Below are positions 50,985 to 59,280 of a stretch of 64,000 nucleotides of DNA, piece after piece. The notes beneath the pieces were generated by a model, which worked only from the letters and a program-made list of their open reading frames with translations, did no database searches and was not told where the DNA came from. The first letter of the stretch is position 1. Every line of letters starts with the position of its first letter. Position numbers and translations under genes: made by a program. Source of the stretch: JACVRW01 sp963835705 (GTDB taxonomy: Bacteria > Actinomycetota > Thermoleophilia > Solirubrobacterales > Thermoleophilaceae); contig CAWIGR010000012.1 of assembly GCA_963835705.1 (NCBI GenBank), positions 124,001 to 188,000 of the forward strand, written 5' to 3'.

Positions 50985-52940
50985 CAGTCGGTGGGCTGGC
51001 CGGCGGGAATGGCCGCCGCGGCTGTCTCCTCCGGCTCGCCGGGACCGATGGGATCGACCCGGATGGCGGTGGCCTTGAACTCGGCGGTGCCCGACTTCGG
51101 GTCGGTGGCGTTGATCGTCAGCAGGTTCGTCTCGACCTCGTCGGGGAAGTGCAACGTCATGAACGTCAGCCCCGGGCGCAGCGACGGGTCGACGCGCACC
51201 GGAGCGACGACTTGGCCCCGAACGGACGAGATCCGCACCAGGTCGCCGTCGGTGACGCCCAGCTCCTTGGCGTCGGCGACCGACATCTCGAGCTCCTCGC
51301 CCCGTCGCAGCGGCGACGCGTAACCGGCTGTCTGCACCCCGGTGTTGAAGGAGTCCAGGCGCCGGCCGGTCGTCAGGCGCAGCGGGTACTCGTCCGACAG
51401 CTCCTCGACCGGCGGGGAGTCCTCGACCGCGTGGAAGGGCGCGGCCGGGCCCTCGCCGCGGCTCCTCCCAGAGCCGCCCGTGCAGGAACTGCTCGCCGGG
51501 GTGGTCCTCGTCCCAGCAGGGCCAGTGGATCCCGCCGAGCTCCTCCAGCCGGGCGTAGCTCATCCCGGCGTGGTTGGGCGCCAGCGAGCGCAGCTCGTTC
51601 CAGATGTCCTCGTGTGAGCCGTACTCCCACTCGTGCCCGAGGCGGGCGGCGAGGTCGATCAGGATGCGGGTGTCGTCGCGGGCGTTGCCGGGCGGCTTGA
51701 GCGCCGCGCGCACGCGCTGGACGCGCCGCTCGCTGTTGGTCACGCGTGCCCTCGGCCTCGCACCAGCTCGCCGAGGCCGGCAGCACCACGTCCGCGATCT
51801 CGGCGGTCGCCGTGCGGAAGATGTCCTGCACGACGATGTGGTCGAGGCCGTCCAACAGCTTCTTGACGTGGTGGGCGTCGGCGTCGGACTGCACGGGGTT
51901 CTCGCCGAGCACGAACAGGGTGGTCAGCTCGCCGCGCTCCATCGCCTCGAACATCTCCGTCATGTGCCAGCCGTACTTGGGCTTGATCTTCGACGTCCCA
52001 GGCGCGCTCGTACTTCGCGCGCGCCTCGGGGTCGGTCTCGATGTCCTGGAAGCCGGGCAGGCGGTTGGGGATGGCGCCCATGTCGCCTCCGCCCTGGACG
52101 TTGTTCTGGCCGCGCAGCGGGTTCAGCCCGGAGCCGTAGCGCCCGACGTTGCCGGTCAAGCAGGCCCAGGTTGATCAGGGCGAGGACGTTGTCGACCGCG
52201 TTGTGATGCTCGGTGATCCCCAGCGTCCAGCAGATCTGGGCCCGGTCCGCGCGCGCGTACGTGTGCGCGACTTCCTTGATCACGTCGGCGGGCACGCCCG
52301 TCAGCGTCTCGACGCGCTCCAGCGTGTAGGGCTCGACCGCGGCGGCGTAGGCCTCGAAGCCCTCGGTCGCGCGCTGGATGAACTCGCGGTTGTGCAGGCC
52401 GGCGTAGATGATCTCGCGGGCCATGCCGTTCGAGAGCGCGACGTCGCTGCCCACGTTGAGCCCGAGCCACGTGTCGGCCCACTCCGCCGACGTCGTGCGC
52501 CGCGGGTCGACCACGTACAGGCGGGCGCCGCCGTGGATCGCCTTGAGGACGTGGTGGAAGAAGATCGGGTGCGCCTCGCGCGCGTTGGAGCCCCAGAGCA
52601 GGATCACGTCCGTGTCCTGCACCTCCTGATATGAGCTGGTGCCGCCACCAGCGCCGAACACCGTCGCCAGACCGACGACGCTAGGTGCGTGTCAAGTTCG
52701 GTTACACGAGTCGATGTTGTTCGTGCCGATGGCGACGCGCACGAACTTCTGCGCGAGGAAGTTGACCTCGTTCGTCGCCTTGGAGCAGCTGAACATGCCG
52801 AACGTGTCGGGCCCCTTGCTGTCGATGGCGGCCTGGAAGCCCGATGCGGCGCGGTCCAGCGCCTCCTCCCAGCTTGCGGTGCGCAGCTCGCCGTTGTCCC
52901 GGACGAGCGGCTCCGTGAGACGTGTGTAGCTCCTCTTCAT
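50984..52940 (-). CDS. fdhA: Formate dehydrogenase catalytic subunit, selenoprotein (Mo/W-bisMGD; several frame breaks)
   Basis: The catalytic part of FdhA without its usual N-terminal Fe-S domains; it begins MKRSYTRLTEPLVR, which in relatives follows the RFG(F/W)QFV element. Codon 83 is TGA at 52692-52694, in IGTNNIDSCNRT-U-HAPSVVGLA, the classic Sec position of FdhF/FdhA. It continues in frame (ILLWGSNAREAHPIFFHHV), then through frame breaks near 52150, 51995, 51745 and 51463 to the molybdopterin dinucleotide-binding C-terminal domain (RTGRRLDSFNTG-like, SVADAKELGVTDGDLVRISSVRG). Breaks look like one-base indels. Sec ligates Mo or W; the reaction is formate to CO2. First gene of its operon. 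Confidence 0.85.
52662..52680 (-). other. Bacterial SECIS-like hairpin of fdhA
   Basis: In the mRNA, 11 bases after the UGA, CGUCG and CGACG form a five-pair stem around the nine-base loop UCGGUCUGG. The GGUCU loop core and the 11-base spacing match the E. coli fdhF SECIS recognised by SelB. An outer CAC/GUG pairing may extend the stem. Folding was done by eye. Confidence 0.7.
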
Positions 52941-52979
52941 GGCCCTCTCTTACCCGGTCTGGACGTGGGCGAGCAAAGG

Positions 52980-52991
52980 TACCAATTCGTC
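52980..52991. promoter_or_regulatory. Operator-like TACCAATTCGTC between fdhA and fdhD
   Basis: Ten of twelve positions match the perfect palindrome TACCAATTGGTA upstream of amt1. It is centred in the 91-base divergent gap, about 40 bases from both starts, so one protein bound here could control the fdh operon and the fdhD-sel operon together. Confidence 0.5.
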
Positions 52992-53031
52992 CCAAGATCG
53001 AACCGCTCACGCGCCACGTAGTCTGAGGGTC

Positions 53032-53814
53032 GTGGACGACACCCGAGTTGCCGGCGTCGACACCGCCCACCAGATGTGGGCGACGGTCGTGCGCGACGGG
53101 GAGGAGGACTACGTCGCGGTCGAGGAGCCGCTCGAGATCCGCGTGGACGGCGCCCCGCTCGCCGTGACGATGCGCACGCCCGGCCATGACGAGGAGCTCG
53201 CGGTCGGCTTCCTCTACACGGAGGGGCTGATCGACGGGCCTCGCAACGCCGGCCCCACGGCCGACTTCGCGGTCAACACCATCGAGGTCGAGGGCCCGCT
53301 GGCGCGCGATCCCGGCGCACGGCGGTTCTACACGACGTCCTCCTGCGGGGTCTGCGGAAAAGGGGCGCTGGAGGAGGTGGCGGTCCACGCCGAGCCGGCC
53401 ACAGCGGGCCCCGAGCTCGACCGCGACCTGCTGGCGACGCTGCCCGACAAGCTGCGCCAGCCGACGTTCGAGCGCACGGGCGGCCTGCACGCGACCGGGC
53501 TGTTCGACGCGAGCGGTGAGCTGCTGCTGGTCCGGGAGGACGTGGGCCGCCACAACGCGATGGACAAGGTCGTCGGGCGCGCCGTGCTGGACGGGCTGAC
53601 TCCACTGCGGGACCGCGTCCTGTGCGTGAGCGGGCGCCTGTCGTTCGAGCTGGTGCAGAAGGCCGCGGTCGCCGGGGCGCCGGTGCTCGTGGGGGTGAGC
53701 GCCCCCAGCTCGCTCGCGGTCAGCCTGGCGGCCGACCGGGGGATGACGCTCGCGGGCTTCGCGCGGCGGGGCGAGGTCAACGTCTACTCCGGCGCCGAGC
53801 GCGTCCGGGGCTGA
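53032..53814 (+). CDS. fdhD: Formate dehydrogenase accessory sulfurtransferase FdhD
   Basis: 260-aa protein that delivers sulfur to the molybdenum (or tungsten) cofactor of formate dehydrogenase. Seen: PLEIRVDGAPLAVTMRTPGHDEELAVGFLYTEGLI, the Cys loop SSCGVCGKGALE (CxxC essential for sulfur transfer), FERTGGLHATGLFD, REDVGRHNAMDKVVG and RGEVNVYSGAERV. Starts at GTG 53032. Divergent from fdhA and followed seven bases later by selD. Confidence 0.88.
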   Translation: MDDTRVAGVDTAHQMWATVVRDGEEDYVAVEEPLEIRVDGAPLAVTMRTPGHDEELAVGFLYTEGLIDGPRNAGPTADFAVNTIEVEGPLARDPGARRFYTTSSCGVCGKGALEEVAVHAEPATAGPELDRDLLATLPDKLRQPTFERTGGLHATGLFDASGELLLVREDVGRHNAMDKVVGRAVLDGLTPLRDRVLCVSGRLSFELVQKAAVAGAPVLVGVSAPSSLAVSLAADRGMTLAGFARRGEVNVYSGAERVRG

Positions 53815-53821
53815 GGCGCAG

Positions 53822-54942
53822 ATGCCGGAGCGTGTCCCGCTCACCTCGCTCTCGCACGGGGCCGGCTGTGGGTGCAAGCTGGCTGCCGCCGACATCGGCC
53901 CGATCGTCAGCGCGCTGCCCACTTCCGACGACCCGCGCCTGCTGGTGGGCAGCGCCACCGCCGACGACGCCGGCGTGGTCCTGGTGCGTGACGACCTCGC
54001 GCTGGTGCAGACGGCGGATTTCTTCACGCCGATCGTCGACGACCCGTACGACTTCGGGCGCATCGCCGCGGCCAACGCCCTGTCCGACATCTACGCGATG
54101 GGCGCCGAGCCGCTCAGCGCGCTCAACCTCGTGGCGTTTCCGCTCGAGCGGCTCGGTGGCGAGGTCCTGGAGGAGATCCTCCGCGGCGGCGCCGACGTGG
54201 TGCGCGCGGCGGGGGCGATGCTCGTCGGCGGGCACTCGATCGACGATCCCGAGCCGAAGTACGGCCTGGCCGTCACGGGCGTGGTCCATCCGGACCGGAT
54301 CCTCAGCAACGCGGGCGGCCGACCCGGCGACGCGCTCGTGCTGACCAAGCCGCTGGGCGTCGGGGCGATCTCCACAGCGCTGAAGCGCGGCGGCGGCGCG
54401 CGAGCCTGCTCCCCGCCGCGGTGGAGACGATGACGACGCTCAACGCCGAGGCAGCCGCCGGCGCGCGAGCCGCCGGCGCGCACGCGCTGACCGACGTCAC
54501 CGGCTTCGGTCTGCTCGGCCATCTGCGGGAGCTGACGCTCGCAAGCGGCGTCGGCGCCGAGGTGGAGGCCGAGGCGGTGCCCGCGCTCGACGGCGTCGAG
54601 GAGCTGCTGCGCGACGGCGACGCGGTCTCCGGCGGCAGCAGGCGCAACCGCGAGCACGCCGAGACCTTCACCCGGTTCGCCGACGACGTGGACGAGTGGC
54701 GGCGCAGGCTGGTATGCGACGCCACGACCTCGGGCGGGCTGCTCGTCGCGGTAGCCACCGAGCGCGCCGGCGAGGTTCCCGGCGCCGTGATCGGGCGGCT
54801 GGTCGACGCAGACCCGGGGAGCATTACCGTTGTGCGAGGAGCGGCCGGGGCCCGGTGGCCCGACCGGCCTTCAAAGCCGGGGAGCCGCGGCAGCCCCGCG
54901 GTGGGAAGGTTCGACTCCTTCGCCGCTCCGTCGGACAAGTGA
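53822..54942 (+). CDS. selD: Selenide, water dikinase (one frame break; 3' end runs through tRNA-Sec)
   Basis: Makes selenophosphate from selenide and ATP for Sec-tRNA synthesis. The N-terminus SHGAGCGCKLAA has the catalytic Cys (Cys form, not Sec). AIM-type ATP-binding elements follow: VQTADFFTPIVDDPYDFGRIAAANALSDIYAMGA, GGHSIDDPEPKYGLAVTG, then in the second frame TMTTLNAEAAAGARAAGAHALTDVTGFGLLGHL. The break is near 54400 in a GCGCGCGAGC run. After the usual C-terminus (DPGSITVV) the frame continues through the whole tRNA-Sec gene and stops at TGA 54940-54942, overlapping the selB GTG (GTGA). Confidence 0.85.
54838..54930 (+). tRNA. selC: tRNA-Sec (anticodon UCA)
   Basis: 93 nt. The acceptor stem has 8 pairs, GGAGCGGC (54838-54845) with GCCGCTCC (54922-54929), followed by discriminator G. 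The anticodon arm CCGGC-CTTCAAA-GCCGG gives TCA at 54871-54873. A long variable arm (CCGCGG/CCGCGG) and T-arm GAAGG-TTCGACT-CCTTC complete the bacterial 8+5 tRNA-Sec fold. CCA is not encoded. It lies wholly inside the 3' part of the selD reading frame, same strand. Confidence 0.93.
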
Positions 54943-56402
54943 AACCGCTCACGGTCGGGACCGCCGGCCACATCGACCACGGGAAGACGGCGCTCGTGCG
55001 CGCCCTCACCGGGCGCGACACTGACCGGCTGCCGGAAGAGCGCGAGCGCGGCATGTCGATCGACCTCGGCTTCGCGCAGCTCGACGTGGGCGGGGGCCGG
55101 CTGCTCTCGCTCGTCGACGTGCCCGGGCACGAGCGGTTCGTCCGCACGATGGTTGCCGGGGCGACCGGCGTGGACCTGTTCCTGCTCGTGGTCGCCGCCG
55201 ACGACGGCGTAATGCCGCAGACCTCGGAGCACGTGGCGGTGCTGCGCGCGCTCGGCGTGCGCGAGGGGGTGGTCGCCATCACGAAGAGCGACGTGCTCGA
55301 TCCCGAGCCGGCGCGGGACGAGGTCCGCTCGCTCATGGGCGCGGGCGTTCAGATCGTCGCCTGCTCGGCGCGCACCGGGGAGGGAGTCGAGGACGTGCGG
55401 GCCGCGCTCGCACGTGTGGCCGCGGGGATCGGCGGCCGCGGTGCCGCGGGCGAGGGCCCCGCCGTGCTGCACGTGGACCGCTCTTTCACCGTGCGCGGGG
55501 CCGGGACGGTGGTCACGGGAACGCTGTGGTCGGGCTCGGTCGGCGCCGGCGACCGGGTGCGGCTGCTGCCGGCCGATGAGCGCGTGCGGGTGCGCGGCGT
55601 GCAGGTTCACGATGCCGCGGTCGAACGCGCCGCGGCCGGGCAGCGCGTGGCGATCAACCTCGCGGGCGTCCGTGTGGACGACGTGCGTCGCGGAGACGTG
55701 ATCGCGGGCGAGGAAGCAGACCTGCGCCCGGGCTGGATCCTCGATGCCAGCCTCGACCTCGGGGGCGCCGAGCCGCCGGCTCGCGCGCAGATCCATCACG
55801 GCACGCGCGAGACCGCCGCGCGGATCGTCGCCCGCGGCGAGGGACGCTGGCAGATTCGCTGCGAGCGGCCACTGATCGCCTCGGAAGGCGACAGGTTCGT
55901 CGTCCGCTCGATCGCTCCGCCGGGCACGCTCGGCGGCGGGCGGGTGCTCGATCCGCGCGCGCGTCGCACGCGCCGGCCACCCGAGCCCGAGCAGCCGCCA
56001 AGCGCTCCGGAGCCGCCACCGCCAGCGGAGCCGCGCCCGCTGTCGCCGAGCGCCGTGGTGATCGAGGAGCGCCTGCGTGAGGCGGGCGACCGGCCGCCGC
56101 GTGACAACGAGCTCGGCCCGTACGCGGAGGGCGCGCTTGCGGAGCTTCGCGACGCGGGTCGCGCGGTACGCCTCGACAAGAGCATGCACATCCATCGCGA
56201 GGCGCTGGACGCGGTTCGCGCGCGTGTGATCGACATCGCCCGCGCCGAGGGATCGATCACGCTCGCGCGCCTGCGCGACGAGCTCGATACCTCGCGGCGC
56301 TATGCCCAGGCGCTGCTCGAGGCGCTCGACGCCAACCGCGTCACGCTGCGGCTGCCCGACGACAGCCGCGTGCTGCGACGCTCCACGCGCGACCTGAGTT
56401 AG
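54939..56402 (+). CDS. selB: Selenocysteine-specific elongation factor SelB, compact form
   Basis: 487 aa. GTPase domain: GTAGHIDHGKTALVRALTG (P-loop), GMSIDLGFAQL (switch I), DVPGHERFV (G3), TKSD (G4). EF-Tu-like beta domains II-III run to about residue 345. A Pro-rich linker (PPEPEQPPSAPEPPPPAEP) joins about 110 residues that look like two winged helices, the last with GSITLARLRDELDTSRRYAQALLEALD, which reads the SECIS. E. coli SelB is longer, with four winged helices. GTG 54939 overlaps the selD stop; the stop overlaps the converging selA stop. Confidence 0.88.
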   Translation: MKPLTVGTAGHIDHGKTALVRALTGRDTDRLPEERERGMSIDLGFAQLDVGGGRLLSLVDVPGHERFVRTMVAGATGVDLFLLVVAADDGVMPQTSEHVAVLRALGVREGVVAITKSDVLDPEPARDEVRSLMGAGVQIVACSARTGEGVEDVRAALARVAAGIGGRGAAGEGPAVLHVDRSFTVRGAGTVVTGTLWSGSVGAGDRVRLLPADERVRVRGVQVHDAAVERAAAGQRVAINLAGVRVDDVRRGDVIAGEEADLRPGWILDASLDLGGAEPPARAQIHHGTRETAARIVARGEGRWQIRCERPLIASEGDRFVVRSIAPPGTLGGGRVLDPRARRTRRPPEPEQPPSAPEPPPPAEPRPLSPSAVVIEERLREAGDRPPRDNELGPYAEGALAELRDAGRAVRLDKSMHIHREALDAVRARVIDIARAEGSITLARLRDELDTSRRYAQALLEALDANRVTLRLPDDSRVLRRSTRDLS

Positions 56403-57709
56403 AGGCGCACGGCGTGGACCGCGGCGGTCACGGCGTCGATCTCGTCATCCGCAAGCGTCCGCAGGTGAAGCAGCAGAAGCCCGTCGTGGATGTGCCCCAC
56501 CACGGGCGGGTCGCCGCTCCGCAGCGCCGCGGCGAGCGCGCCGGCGCCGTCCGGGCCGGGATCGAGCGCGACCGCGGGACCGTGCAGCTCCAGCAGCGGC
56601 AACGCGCCGCCGCCGACGCGAGCGACGGCATCCACAACGCGGCCTCCGACGCGCTCGGCCAGCCGAGCGGCGCGGTCCGCGAGCGCCGCCGGGTCGGCGT
56701 CGAGCATCGCGAGCACCGGGAGCTCCCGACGGGCCAGCTCGGGGTCGAGGTAGAGGCGCAGCGTCGCCTCGAGCGCTGCCAGCGAGAGCTTGTCGATGCG
56801 CAGCGCCCTGGCCAGCGGATGCCGGCGGCAGCGCTCCACCGCGTCACGGCGGCCGACGATCAAGCCGGCCTGCGGGCCGCCGAGCAGCTTGTCGCCGGAG
56901 AACATCACCAGGGCGGCGCCGGCACGGACCGAGCGGCGCACGGCCGGCTCGTCGGCGAGCACGCCGAGGTCGTCGGCCAAGACACCGGACCCGACGTCGT
57001 CGATCACCGGCGGGCCCAGCGTGCAGAGCTCCTCGATCTCGACCTGCTCGACAAACCCGAGCACGCGGAAGTTGGACGGGTGCGCCCGCAGCACAGCGGC
57101 CGTGCGATCGCCGATCGCCGCTCGGTAGTCGGCCAGGCGCGTGCGGTTCGTCGTGCCGACCTCCACCAGCTCTGCGCCGGCTTGGGCGACGACCTCGGGG
57201 ATGCGGAACGAGCCGCCGATCTCGATCAGCTGACCGCGCGAGACGACGACCTCGGCCTCGGGGCCCGCCAGCGCCGCGACGGCGAGAAGGACTCCCGCCG
57301 CGCAGTTGTTGACCGCCAGGGCCGCCTCGGCCCCGGTGAGCTGGCACAGCAGGCCGGCGACGTGGTCGTGCCGCGAGCCGCGCTCGCCGCGCTCGAGATC
57401 GAGCTCCAGGTTGGAGTAGCCGGTAGCGGCTTCGGTCACCGCGGCGCGCGCGGCGTCGGCGAGCGGAGCGCGGCCGAGGTTGGTATGCACTACGACGCCC
57501 GTGGCGTTGAGCACACGCCGTAGCGAGGGCTGCAGTCGCCCCCGAGCAGCGGCGACCAGGTCGTCGTCGCCCGGATCCTCGCCGGCCAGCAGCGCGGCCC
57601 GCCGATCCGCCAGCTCGGCGCGTGCGACGGCCACTGCCAGGCGGTCGACCGAGGGCAGGGCGCGCAGGCGCTCATCATCTGCGGCGGGTCGGCGGCTCAC
57701 GGCGTACAT
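56399..57709 (-). CDS. selA: L-seryl-tRNA(Sec) selenium transferase
   Basis: 436-aa PLP enzyme that converts Ser-tRNA-Sec to Sec-tRNA-Sec with selenophosphate. Motifs: LNATGVVVHTNLGRAPL, YSNLELDLERGERGSRHDH, NNCAAGVLLA, RGQLIEIGGSFRIPEV, HPSNFRVLGF and the PLP lysine in FSGDKLLGGPQAGLIVG. ATG 57709 gives the normal family length. Convergent with selB, stops overlapping by three bases; divergent from the mobA fusion. Its separation from selDB on the opposite strand is unusual but not rare. Confidence 0.92.
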   Translation of the reverse strand: MYAVSRRPAADDERLRALPSVDRLAVAVARAELADRRAALLAGEDPGDDDLVAAARGRLQPSLRRVLNATGVVVHTNLGRAPLADAARAAVTEAATGYSNLELDLERGERGSRHDHVAGLLCQLTGAEAALAVNNCAAGVLLAVAALAGPEAEVVVSRGQLIEIGGSFRIPEVVAQAGAELVEVGTTNRTRLADYRAAIGDRTAAVLRAHPSNFRVLGFVEQVEIEELCTLGPPVIDDVGSGVLADDLGVLADEPAVRRSVRAGAALVMFSGDKLLGGPQAGLIVGRRDAVERCRRHPLARALRIDKLSLAALEATLRLYLDPELARRELPVLAMLDADPAALADRAARLAERVGGRVVDAVARVGGGALPLLELHGPAVALDPGPDGAGALAAALRSGDPPVVGHIHDGLLLLHLRTLADDEIDAVTAAVHAVRL

Positions 57710-57744
57710 CGTCCCACGACGCCACCGCAGGTAGCCTTGGCTGG

Positions 57745-58578
57745 GTGCCGCCATCCTCCGCGGGCATCGTTCTGGCCGGCGGGCGGTCCACCCGGATGGG
57801 CCGGCCGAAGGCCGCGCTCGAGTGGCACGGGAGCACTCTCCTGCGGCGGGTCGTGGGCATCGTTGCGCGTGTTGTGGATGGTCCGGTTGTGGTGGTGAAG
57901 GCGCCGGGACAGGTGCTTCCGGAACTGCCGGGCGCAGTCGCCATCGCCACCGACGCGCGCGAGGGCCGCGGGCCGCTTCAGGGGCTGGCCGCGGGCCTCG
58001 CGGCGGTTGGGGAGGACGCCCGGTCGGCATACGTCTCCTCCACGGACGTGCCTCTCCTCCACCCTGCCTTCGTTGCCGCCGTGCTTCGCGGCGCGGAGCC
58101 CGCCGATGTGGACGTGGCGCTCCCCGTCGCACACGGCTTCCGGCACCCCCTGGCCGCCGCCTATCGCACCACGCTCTTGCCCGAGGTCGAGCGGCTGATC
58201 GCGGAGGACGGCATGAAGCTCTCCTTGCTGTTCGAGCGCGTACGGGTGCACGAGCTCGACGAGGCCGCGCTGCTTCGGGATCGCGAGCTTGCCACGGCGG
58301 ACCCCGAGCTGCTCTCTCTCCTGAACGTGAACGATCCGGCCGAGTACGAGCGGGCCCGGGCCCGGTCAGCGCCGGTGGTCACCGTGCGGTGCTCCGGCGC
58401 ACTGGGCAACGGACCCGGCCACGAGCCGCTGCCCGTGCGGGCCGCGACCCTTGGCGCCGCCGCGGCGGCCGCCGGTGTGTACCTCGACCGCCATGTGATC
58501 GTCGCGCTGAACGGCGACCGGATCGGCCACGACCCGCGCTACCCGCTCGCGCCCGGCGACGCGGTGGCCTTCACTTGA
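57745..58578 (+). CDS. mobA: MobA-type guanylyltransferase fused to a MoaD/ThiS-like domain
   Basis: 277 aa. Residues 1-200 are a molybdenum-cofactor guanylyltransferase: GIVLAGGRSTRMGRPKAALEW (GTP-binding), STDVPLLHPAFV, LPVAHGFRHPLAAAYR, LNVNDPAEYE. Residues 210-277 (VTVRCSGALGNG, ATLGAAAAAAGVYLDRHVIVALNGDRIGHD, LAPGDAVAFT) form a ubiquitin-like MoaD/ThiS fold. The C-terminus lacks the Gly-Gly of true MoaD, so thiocarboxylate chemistry is unlikely; it may be a docking domain. It would supply the MGD cofactor to FdhA. GTG 57745 start. Confidence 0.82.
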   Translation: MPPSSAGIVLAGGRSTRMGRPKAALEWHGSTLLRRVVGIVARVVDGPVVVVKAPGQVLPELPGAVAIATDAREGRGPLQGLAAGLAAVGEDARSAYVSSTDVPLLHPAFVAAVLRGAEPADVDVALPVAHGFRHPLAAAYRTTLLPEVERLIAEDGMKLSLLFERVRVHELDEAALLRDRELATADPELLSLLNVNDPAEYERARARSAPVVTVRCSGALGNGPGHEPLPVRAATLGAAAAAAGVYLDRHVIVALNGDRIGHDPRYPLAPGDAVAFT

Positions 58579-58602
58579 CAGATACCACGGCTGCGCTTGG
58601 CT

Positions 58603-58938
58603 TCAGGTCGTCGTGGCCGCGCCCGGTCCTTCCGCCTGATCGGCCGCCCGGTCCGACGCGCTGGCGGGATTGTCCCGCGCCCACTCGACGATCTGCTTCG
58701 ACTCCCTGATGACCTCACCGTCGTCGGTCACGAGCACGGGCACCCAGTTCTGGCCGGTCAGCTCGCGCACCTTCTTTCGCTGCGGCGTCACGGCGTCAGG
58801 AAGCGGCCCCAGCCCGTAGGTCTTCTTGACCTCGGGATCCCAGCCCGCCTCCCTCAGGGCGTTGTACGCGTTGCCGCACGGATGGCCGCCCGGACGCCAC
58901 GGCACGGGGAAGGTCCCCCAGCAGACATAGAGCTCCAT
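58603..58938 (-). CDS. Glutaredoxin/GST-N-terminal-like small protein
   Basis: 111-aa thioredoxin-fold protein: MELYVCWGTFPVPWRPGGHPCGNAYNALREAGWD (Cys 6 and Cys 21, unusually far apart for a glutaredoxin CxxC), then NWVPVLVTDDGEVIRESKQIVEWARDN, the cis-Pro and GSH-binding-like segment of GST N-terminal domains. It may reduce or transfer glutathione to small substrates. Starts at ATG 58938, 17 bases from the insertion element. Confidence 0.7.
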   Translation of the reverse strand: MELYVCWGTFPVPWRPGGHPCGNAYNALREAGWDPEVKKTYGLGPLPDAVTPQRKKVRELTGQNWVPVLVTDDGEVIRESKQIVEWARDNPASASDRAADQAEGPGAATTT

Positions 58939-58954
58939 GGCCTGGACCCTTATC

Positions 58955-59280
58955 TGTCGAGGGACCCCGTGTCAATCACGGGATCTCTCTGGTAGTGGGT
59001 TGACTGCGGTGCGATCGGGCTCGGCGGCGAGTGACTTTGCGGTCGAGGCGGTCGGCTGCTCGATCGTGCGCGCGGACGCCCAGCCTTATCTCGGTGCTCG
59101 GGCGCCTGGCGCCCGGCGACGTGATGGTTGATGGGGTCGGCCCGCAAGCGGGCGGTGCGGCCACTCGGTCTATGGAGGCCGTCCAGAGCGTCGGGCATGG
59201 CGGCGGGGTCAATGCGGGAGTCGGCCGCGGTCATCGGTTGAAATTGGGGCAGGGCGCGCACGGGCAAGCGATGGTCCTCC
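58955..59280 (-). ncRNA. Noncoding end of the IS element, candidate bridge/seek RNA region
   Basis: 326 bases downstream of the transposase stop with no convincing gene. IS110-family elements encode a guide RNA (bridge RNA/seekRNA) in their long noncoding end, which in the IS1111 branch is on this side. Several short GC-rich inverted stretches are visible, but I could not fold the region or locate guide loops. Location-based call only. Confidence 0.35.

Noticed and set aside
49985..52150. Programmed frameshifting in the formate dehydrogenase genes
   Set aside because: The many breaks lack a common slippery sequence and similar ones occur in unrelated genes, so indel errors explain them better.
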